Positions 57,657-64,000 of a DNA stretch of 64,000 nucleotides are shown piece after piece (the first letter of the stretch is position 1; every line of letters starts with the position of its first letter). A model generated the notes under the pieces. That model did no database searches. It saw only the letters and a list, made by a program, of their open reading frames with translations, and was not told the DNA's origin. The position numbers and the translations under genes were made by a program. Origin of the DNA: Terebella lapidaria (lineage: Eukaryota > Annelida > Polychaeta > Terebellida > Terebellidae); contig OX424555.1 of NCBI GenBank assembly GCA_949152475.1, forward strand, positions 20,230,868-20,294,867, written 5' to 3'.

Positions 57657-59486
57657 CTAGGAATCCGCCATTCTCTGCTTCATCCATCTCGGATGCTTGA
57701 CACCATTATACGGTTTCAGCAAATCGAAGTGAACCACCTTCTGCCGAGTTTCACTCTCTGCAATCTCGTAGGTCACGTCGGTAAATCTGCTCAGCACTAG
57801 CTTTGGACCGCTCCACTTCCTCTGCAACTTGGGAGCTTTGCCCTTCTTCCGTGTTTTGACCGCCATCCACACTCGGTCTCCTGGCTGGAACTGATTGTCG
57901 ACCTTCCTCCGGTCGTACAGCTTCTTCTGCCGTTCCATCTCTCTGCCAGATTTCGCTCGAACCGCCTTGTATACCGCTTCTAGTTGCTCCCGGAGCTGAC
58001 TGCCATACTCTGTTACTTCTGCTGTTGATTCTCCCGGCGGTCTGCCAATCAGTAACTCTACCGGAGTGTTGACTTCTCTGCCCAGCATCAGCAAGTTGGG
58101 ACTCTGCCCGGTTGTCTCCTGCGGGGTACTCCGGTAAGCTGCCATCGCCAACGGTACTAGCTGATCCCAGTTGGTCTGCCGCTCGCTTACGTACAGGCTC
58201 AGGATCTGCTGCAGCGTCCGGTTGAATCGCTCAATGAAACCGTCCGACTGAGGTCGGAAAGCGGTTGTCCGTGTCTTGTGAATCCCCAGGATTCTGCAAA
58301 CATTTCTCAGCAAGTCGGACTCGAAATTTCTGCCTTGGTCGGTGTGGATCTCCATCGGGATGCCGTACCGCGCTGCAAACTGGTTGACGAATATGTCCGC
58401 AACCGTCACCGCTTCCTGATTCGGCATCGGGTAAGCCTCTACCCACTTGGTGAAGTAATCGCCGATTACTAAGATGTACCGGTTCCCCCGGGTGGATTTA
58501 GGTAACGGACCCATCACGTCCATTGCCACCCTCTCCATGGGCGCTCCAACCCGGTATTTCTGCATCGGAGATCGTTTCAAGTTCTGCATACTTCTTGACG
58601 CACATTCGTCACAGCTCAGCACCCACTGCTTTATGTCCCGCATCATAGCCGGCCAGAAATACCGCCTCCGAATGCTAGCCGCCATCCTTCTGCTTCCGAG
58701 GTGTCCTCCCGTCCGGCTCTGATGGGCCAGACGGAAAATCTCCTGTCTCAGCTCCTTCGGGGTTATTAACTGCATTCGGCTGGTTCCTTCTGCCGTTTTC
58801 CATTTCCGGTAGACTACTCCGTCGACTTTCAGCAAGGTCTTCCGCATCCCGTACAGCACTTTCTCCTCGCTGCTCATGCTGGAAAAGTCTGCACTGCCAG
58901 CTGTACCGCTCCCGTCGATCAGCGACGTCACCAGTGGGTACCAAGGTTCTGCTTGCTGCATTCTCCGCAAATCATCTGGTCGATATTTCTGCCCCAGCAC
59001 AGTATCCTGGTCCGCATTTTCCGCCAGCCTAATCTGCTCTGCAACCGCATCCGCTTTTCCTGGAACTGCCTTCTCCGTCACTGCAACCGCAACCGGCTTC
59101 CGGGACGCTGCTTTCTCCGTCACCGCAACCGCAACCGGCTTCCGGGACACTGCTTTCTCTGTCACCGCAACCGGCTTCCGGGACGCTGCTTTCTCCGTCA
59201 CCGCAACCGCAACCGGCTTCCGGGACGCTGCTTTCTCCGTCACCGCAACCGCAACCGGCTTCCGGGACGCTGCTTTCTCCGTCACCGCAACCGCAACCGG
59301 CTTCCGGGACGCTGCTTTCTCCGTCACCGCAACCGCAATCGGCTTCCGGGACGCTGCTTTCTCCGTCACCGCAACCGGCTTCCGGGACGCTGCTTTCTCC
59401 GTCACCGCAACCGCAACCGGCTTCCGGGACGCTGCTTTCTCCGCTACTGCAACCGCCTTGCGGTAACGGTTTTGGGGCGTACCCAA
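57657..59486 (-). CDS. Ty3/Gypsy-type integrase with repetitive N-terminus, 609 aa
   Basis: A retroelement integrase that would insert element DNA into chromosomes. Residues 11-143 are about ten copies of a 12-14-residue unit of the type AASRKPVAVAVTEK. The zinc-binding HHCC module is at His255, His262, Cys292 and Cys295. The catalytic triad is Asp323, Asp383 and Glu419, with the D35E spacing intact. A GPY/F-like module follows (KWSGPKLV...VVHFDLLKPY). The first ~10 codons lie in the tip of the inverted LTR-like arm, so the start may be an artefact of rearrangement. All key residues are present. Absence of a linked reverse transcriptase leaves two options: a remnant of a larger Gypsy polyprotein, or a Ginger-like DNA transposon; the LTR features favour the first. 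Confidence 0.88.
   Translation of the reverse strand: MGTPQNRYRKAVAVAEKAASRKPVAVAVTEKAASRKPVAVTEKAASRKPIAVAVTEKAASRKPVAVAVTEKAASRKPVAVAVTEKAASRKPVAVAVTEKAASRKPVAVTEKAVSRKPVAVAVTEKAASRKPVAVAVTEKAVPGKADAVAEQIRLAENADQDTVLGQKYRPDDLRRMQQAEPWYPLVTSLIDGSGTAGSADFSSMSSEEKVLYGMRKTLLKVDGVVYRKWKTAEGTSRMQLITPKELRQEIFRLAHQSRTGGHLGSRRMAASIRRRYFWPAMMRDIKQWVLSCDECASRSMQNLKRSPMQKYRVGAPMERVAMDVMGPLPKSTRGNRYILVIGDYFTKWVEAYPMPNQEAVTVADIFVNQFAARYGIPMEIHTDQGRNFESDLLRNVCRILGIHKTRTTAFRPQSDGFIERFNRTLQQILSLYVSERQTNWDQLVPLAMAAYRSTPQETTGQSPNLLMLGREVNTPVELLIGRPPGESTAEVTEYGSQLREQLEAVYKAVRAKSGREMERQKKLYDRRKVDNQFQPGDRVWMAVKTRKKGKAPKLQRKWSGPKLVLSRFTDVTYEIAESETRQKVVHFDLLKPYNGVKHPRWMKQRMADS
59080..59458. repeat. 36/42-bp coding minisatellite in the integrase ORF
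   Basis: About nine or ten near-identical 42-bp units (some 36 bp), with GGGACGCTGCTTTCTCCGTC as a core, encode the Lys/Ala/Val repeat. Length is always a multiple of three, so the frame is kept. Confidence 0.92.
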
Positions 59487-60111
59487 AGGTTTCCCCTAGG
59501 TAATTCTGTTAGTGTTTTGTGATATTATGGTTAAATAACCGTTTATTAGGGTGTATATGTGTTTAAAGGTTCATACGGTTCCGTATTGTTAATGTTTTAA
59601 AGGTTTTCCGTCTCGGAACTTGGTATATTTGTGATGTTGGTAAACCCGGAGACGGAGCCGGAACCGGAGACGGAACCGGAGACGGAGCCGGAACAATGGA
59701 GTACAAAAACGTAATGACGTTATTTCCGGGAGGTCATGTGATCAGCCTCGTTTTCGGTTTAAAAGGTGACGTGTCAGCCACTGATTGGTTCTAGAGTGTT
59801 TTTAGAAATCCGGAAAATATCAGTGTTTTGGCGGACTATGACGTCACAATAGGTTGGTCACGTGACGTGGGTCTCAGGTCTATAAAAGCCCCCGCTTCAC
59901 AGCGGACGGCGGAGTTGGTGTCCTGACGTCGACCTGTGCAGACCCCTTCTCCCATAGCAGCGTACTCCCTTGTTCCGGATAGAGTCATCCAGATGATAGC
60001 AGTTAAGTCTTCCGACTGTGCACTTGGAAAATAAACATGAAAACTTCAACCGAGTTGTTTTTCCGTGTTCGTTAGGGAACTGGAATTTATAATAAAGATA
60101 GTTCACCGGAA
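59464..60111 (+). repeat. LTR-like arm 2 (plus orientation)
   Basis: Near-identical inverted copy of 54,659-55,306. TATAAAAGC lies at about 59,881-59,889 and AATAAA near 60,031. It is joined directly to the 5' end of the integrase ORF. Confidence 0.85.
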
Positions 60112-61554
60112 AAGAAAGTAATACGGAGTAAAGGGAGATAAGACCACAGTCGGTTAAGACCAAGTTGTAACGACGTCTTAGGGTGATCTAAGAACCCAGA
60201 TCACCGAGGAAGGAGACGGAGACGGAGACGGAGGTGGAAATCAACGGAGCAACTACGGAGGCGGTATCGGACGGAGCAGTTGCAGAGACGGGAACGACGA
60301 AGCAGTTGCAGAGGCGGTACCGGACGACGGAGTTGCAGAGGCAGTACCTGACGGAGCGGTTGCGGTAACCGGAAGTAGGAACACTTCCGAGATACTCCAT
60401 TTCAGGTGCAGTCGCAGGTTGCGGTGAGGCGGAGCCAACCGGAGCAGATTGCAGTGCGGCGGAACCTGGCAGAGCGGTTGCAGTATTCGGAAACGGCAAC
60501 GTTCCCGGATTCTTTATTCCAGGCGCAGTCGCAGTTTGCAGTAAGACGGAAAACGACGGAGCTGTTGCAGTAAAGCGGTATCCCGACGGAGCAGTTGCAG
60601 TACCCGGAGACGGAAACGCCTTCGGATCCTTACTTTACAGGTGCAGTTGCAGATTAGCAGTCGGACTACGGTTAAGAGGTCCATTCCAGACCACGCTACC
60701 AACCTTAGAGACTTCTAGCCGGAGTTCAACCGTACAGCAGTAGCAGTTTCCCGGAGTTTTACCGTTTCAGCTCCGGTTAAACAACAACTCACCCACCTCC
60801 CTAGAAAACCGGTTCATCAAGACGTCACAGAAGGGTGCAAACCCGTTACAACTTTTTGGTGTCTGGAATGGACCTCTTAACCGTTGTCCGACTGCTAATC
60901 TGCAACTGCACCTGTAAAGTAAGGATCCGGAGGCGTTTCCGTCTCCGGGTACTGCAACTGCTCCGTCGGGAAACCGCTTTACTGCAACAGCTCCGTCGTT
61001 TTCCGTCTTACTGCAAACTGCGACTGCGCCTGGAATAAAGAATCCAGGAACGTTGCCGTTTCCGAATACTGCAACCGCTCTGCCAGGTTCCGCCGCACTG
61101 CAATCTGCTCCGGTTGGCTCCGCCTCACCGCAACCTGCGACTGCACCTGAAATGGAGTGTCTCGGAAGTGTTCCCACTTCCGGTTACCGCAACCGCTCCG
61201 TCAGGTACTGCCCCTGCAACTCCGTCGTCCGGTACCGCCTCTGCAACTGCTTCGTCGTTCCCGTCTCTGCAACTGTTCCGTCCGATACCGCCTCCGTAGT
61301 TGCTCCGTCGAATTCCACCTCCGTCTCCGTCTCCGTCTCCTTCCTCGGTGATCTGGGTTCTTGGATCACCCTAAGACGTCGTTACAACTTGGTCTTAACC
61401 GACTGTGGTCTTTTCTTCCTTTACTCCGTATTACTTTCTTTTCCGGTGAACTAACTTTATTATAAATTCCAGTTCCCTAACGAACACGGAAAAACAACTC
61501 GGTTGAAGTTTTCATGTTTATTTTCCAAGTTCACAGTCGGAAGACTTAACTGCT
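59996..61554. repeat. Large palindrome, ~690-bp arms with ~170-bp centre
   Basis: 59,996-60,693 and 60,864-61,554 are inverted copies. The arms include the end of LTR-like arm 2 and a GGAGACGG/GTTGCAG-rich stretch that encodes unrelated repeat-like frames on both strands. The central spacer (60,694-60,863) recurs in direct orientation at 61,555-61,718. Confidence 0.88.
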
Positions 61555-61745
61555 ACCAACCTTAGAGACTTCTAGCCGGAGTTCAACCGTACAGCAGTAG
61601 CAGTTTCCCGGAGTTTTACCGTTTCAGCTCCGGTTAAACAACAACTCACCCACCTCCCTAGAAAACCGGTTCATCAAGACGTCACAGAAGGGTGCAAACC
61701 CGTTACAACTTTTTGGTGGCAGCGGTGGGATCATCTGCAGTATGC
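61555..61745 (+). other. U5-like end with primer-binding-like site
   Basis: Second copy of the palindrome's central spacer. It ends CCGTTACA at about 61,700-61,707, then ACTTTT and TGGTGGCAGCGGTGGG. A TGG-initiated segment just after an LTR end is the usual form of a tRNA primer-binding site; which tRNA would pair is not established. Confidence 0.45.
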
Positions 61746-61850
61746 GCTCCAACCCGGTATTTCTGCATCGGAGATCGTTTCAAGTTCTGCATACTTCTTG
61801 ACGCACATTCGTCTAGGGGAAACCTTTGGGTACGCCCCAAAACCGTTACA
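61745..61850. other. Chimeric terminus: integrase fragment plus LTR tip
   Basis: 61,745-61,813 duplicates integrase-gene sequence at 58,543-58,611, and 61,813-61,850 duplicates the LTR tip at 55,271-55,308. The two are fused at a shared CGTC/CTAGGGG junction, indicating template switching or rearrangement. Confidence 0.85.
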
Positions 61851-61929
61851 ATATGTCAAAAAATATTTCTCCCATGTCCTTACAGCGGCTCCTTAAGATA
61901 TAGGCCTACTAGTATAGTAAGTGTGATCA

Positions 61930-62450
61930 TATCATTGGTTGTGTCAAGACAGCGGTGGTACATTGTAGGTGCTGGCTCACGGGATATCCATATTAGCCGG
62001 TGTAAATGGAATATATGTCCTATGTATTTTAGGTTCCCCTGGACATATATTCCTAGAGGAAATAGTCTGCCTGGACATGAGTGCCGGGGAAATATGTCCC
62101 TGGACATCTTTTCCTAGGCAATTAGGTCCCAGGACTTGTTTTCCCATGGAATCAGGTCCGTCGGACATATATTACTGAGAATATTGTCCCACTGGACAAC
62201 ATTTCCCAGGAATATTTGTCTGTGGGACCTATTTTACGTAGAACGTAAATTTCTTTTACACCGGTGATTGGCTGTAACCAGACAGCGGGGGTCACCAGCA
62301 GGGATATCTGGGCGAGATGGGCTGGTTGTAACAAGAGTAATTGTAGGTGCTGGCCGTGACTATGCCCACCCGCGGGATATCTGTAGCCGGTGATAGGCTA
62401 TTTAACCAGACAGTGCTCACCAGCAGGGATATCTGTGCGAGCAGCGCCGA
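61930..62450. repeat. Minisatellite of ~32-bp GTCC..GGACAT units inside a ~125-bp repeat
   Basis: At 62,030-62,230 about seven degenerate units of the form CCTGGACATNTTTTCCTAGG-AATAGT lie in tandem. They are bracketed by a larger unit (CCGGTGATTGGCTGTAACCAGACAG..CACCAGCAGGGATATCTG) at about 62,262 and 62,387, with a diverged relative near 61,950. Confidence 0.75.
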
Positions 62451-62454
62451 CACA

Positions 62455-62472
62455 GGGGGGGGGGGGGGGGGG
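62455..62472. repeat. Poly-G run, 18 G
   Basis: Eighteen consecutive G followed by AGGGGG. Such runs are often length-variable and can form G-quadruplex structures. Confidence 0.95.
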
Positions 62473-62712
62473 AGGGGGTTGTGTAGTGTTAAAAATAGCG
62501 ATCTCTGACGTCTTGCTTGCTTCTCAGCCACATTTCAACTTTAGCCTTTAAAATCAGGGGAAAATGATCGGAACAACAAACTTGTATATTCCCCGTTTGG
62601 TCGTGTAATATTTTCTAAATATTACACGTATATTTAAGGACTATTTGTTGACGAATAGTAGGGGTCAAAAGGCCGGTTCTGCATCAAATTTCCCCCATGT
62701 TAATGTCGGTAT

Positions 62713-62735
62713 GGCTCTTCATCTATTGAAGAGCC
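62713..62735. other. Small inverted repeat
   Basis: GGCTCTTC and GAAGAGCC separated by seven bases form an 8-bp stem. No nearby gene gives it a function. Confidence 0.6.
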
Positions 62736-62950
62736 GAGTGTACTCCATGAACCCCGATCTGGGTGACGTCACGAAACCAATTAGCCAATGCACATTTAGA
62801 TAATCAGTCAGATTGTTTTTTTTTTAGATTAGTGCGCATGCGTCATATTGATCCATTGTGGGTATAAAAGGTGTTACAATAGCGATCTTACGTTAATACG
62901 GTTACGGATGCGTGATTTCATGACTGAATATATAATCAACCAATGGGCTA

Positions 62951-64000
62951 GCGAGAAGAGAACGGTCACGGTCTGATGGCGTTCGTCGTGACCGTTATGT
63001 CTCTATTTTCAATGACTGATGAGGACTGAATATGTAAATGCCGCAAGACTTTGTTATCACGCGTGGAAAACTGTTTACTTTCTGACTGAACTTACACATG
63101 AAAACAACACAAGAGTAGTGAGTAGACGGATACGGACATGCTTATAACATATATTTCCCACACATCATTCAACATTTGAGGATGATTTTGGAGTGGCGCA
63201 AATATATTTTGCAGAAGTACCACTTTTCTATGATCATGGTCGAAAATGACATGTTTTTATCAATATACAAATATTATAGGCTAATAAAATAGCATACTTT
63301 CCGCTAGGACCCAGTCCCAAAACCTATCCCCAGTGCATACATTCTTGTACATGTACGCGTCCCCTTCCACGCTTTAGATTGCCAACATTTTCCATGGATG
63401 TTTCAAAATTTATAGAAAACTGCCGCTTGACTCTGGTGCAGTATGCCAACGTGCACGATGATATTTTTATCCGTTACTGAATCGCTGCCGAAAGGGAGTT
63501 TATTCAGGGAATTTTGCTCTTTGTACTACGGCATGCATGCCCAGAACGAACATTAAGGGTCAGCCCAAGTGACGAATTGCCCTGCGAATGGTGGTCTACT
63601 TCAAAATTTAAATCTGAAATTTCTGAGGAACCGCTCATTGTAAATGCACGAAACTTCACAAACTATTTCTATATGCCATGTAGAAGATTAATATTGTATA
63701 ATTTGACTGAAATAAATGTTTTTATTATATACTACTAAGAATCCCCGCGTTGTCAATGGGTAAAAGCTGGTCACGTGTCTATGCATAAAAGTGCATATCC
63801 ACCAGACCACCCCTTAAATTAGTGTTCTTCAACAGTGCAGTTGTTTGTATCGGGTGATCAATCCCAGGGCTATGCACGAGTTGCGCTCAGCTGATATTGC
63901 CTCATGCATATATTCGTCACATTAGTAGAGTCTCCTCTTTGGAAATAGAGACAGAACGGTCACGACGAACGCCATTTGACCATGACCGTCATTTTCTCGC
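62951..64000. mobile_element. ~1.05-kb inverted-repeat element ending at the window edge
   Basis: The left end GCGAGAAGAGAACGGTCACGG continues through GGCGTTCGTCGTGACCGTT and CTGTCTCTATTT-like sequence. The right end is its reverse complement, finishing exactly at 64,000. Each end also folds on itself through AACGGTCACG/CGTGACCGTT. Target duplication cannot be read because the window stops there. No transposase was seen; the 74-codon frame at 63,514-63,738 is unassigned. Confidence 0.75.

Larger units (their letters stand above)
54659..61850 (-). mobile_element. Rearranged Ty3-type unit with inverted LTR-like arms
   Basis: About 7.2 kb contains an integrase ORF, a second unassigned ORF, two 648-bp LTR-like arms in inverted orientation, and a further palindrome of about 1.56 kb. 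No gag, protease, reverse transcriptase or RNase H was recognised. The right edge (GCCCCAAAACCGTTACA at 61,834-61,850) equals the outer tip of the LTR-like sequence. The left edge cuts into the 147-bp array, and the array does not continue on the right, so this is not one simple insertion. Confidence 0.75.

Noticed and set aside
58876-59522. Plus-strand frames of 189 and 196 codons opposite the integrase
   Set aside because: They are antisense translations of the integrase and its 42-bp repeat, and carry no domain of their own.
60188-61454. Ala/Pro/Thr-rich frames on both strands of the palindrome
   Set aside because: The same low-complexity repeat is translated in both arms and orientations; no motif or splice support.
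54659-61850. Interpretation as an endogenous retrovirus with an envelope gene
   Set aside because: No envelope signal peptide, membrane helix or furin-like site is visible in the second ORF, and gag-pol is absent apart from integrase.
62862-62868. TATAAAA as a promoter near 62.86 kb
   Set aside because: No downstream gene was found, so a promoter call is not supported.
1-64000. tRNA or rRNA genes
   Set aside because: No cloverleaf with A/B boxes and no rRNA-like segment was recognised by reading; a tRNAscan or Rfam search would be needed to exclude them.

Overview
The window is animal (metazoan) nuclear DNA that is poor in genes and rich in repeats. Evidence is a spliced gene with GT-AG introns and matched codon phases, a seven-transmembrane receptor gene with an AATAAA signal, and several eukaryotic transposon classes. 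The Penelope-like elements, CR1/Jockey-like LINE, F-type-lectin/EGF/FN3 receptor and divergent peptide-type GPCR fit a marine lophotrochozoan (mollusc, brachiopod or relative). That assignment is an inference; no species marker is visible.

Layout. 1-1.2 kb: two minisatellites. 1.25-14.5 kb and 31.1-43.8 kb: two copies of one segmental duplication in the same orientation, with a third partial copy at 29.3-32.0 kb. Each copy carries different later insertions. Copy 1 has an intact-ORF Penelope-like element (4,276-6,841) and a 5'-truncated LINE (11,761-14,363). Copy 2 has an array of a 363-bp monomer (32.05-33.66 kb), a TTAA-flanked MITE (40,178-40,884) and a Helentron-like element with a tandem core (41,295-43,538). 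The paralogous copy serves as the empty site for most of these, so insertion ends can be read directly. 14.9-15.6 kb: a GPCR pseudogene. 17-20.8 kb: degenerate repeats and two long-armed foldback elements. 20.9-25.2 kb: a nest of a truncated Penelope-like copy, a small MITE and a 2.6-kb terminal-inverted-repeat element. 25.3-27.5 kb: tandem duplications.

Host genes. A single-coding-exon GPCR lies on the plus strand (44,999-46,099). A multi-exon gene on the minus strand (53,775 to 48,383) encodes an F-type lectin domain, two Cys-rich EGF-like modules, two FN3 modules, a transmembrane helix and a cytoplasmic tail with six tyrosines. Its introns hold a minisatellite and nested transposons. Its lectin exon appears to lack one base. 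The two genes are not obviously functionally linked.

54.7-61.85 kb is a rearranged Ty3-type unit. An integrase-only ORF of 609 aa is flanked by 648-bp LTR-like arms in inverted orientation, followed by a further large palindrome and a chimeric end. 61.9-64 kb holds minisatellites, an 18-G run, and an inverted-repeat element that closes at the window end.

The observations most worth following are: (1) unrelated repeat families carrying AGGTCA-type nuclear-receptor half-sites, including perfect DR1 arrangements; (2) the Helentron-like element with two readable insertion sites; (3) the integrase-only inverted-LTR unit and its palindrome; and (4) the lectin receptor architecture. All identities are judged by eye; no alignment or search was run.
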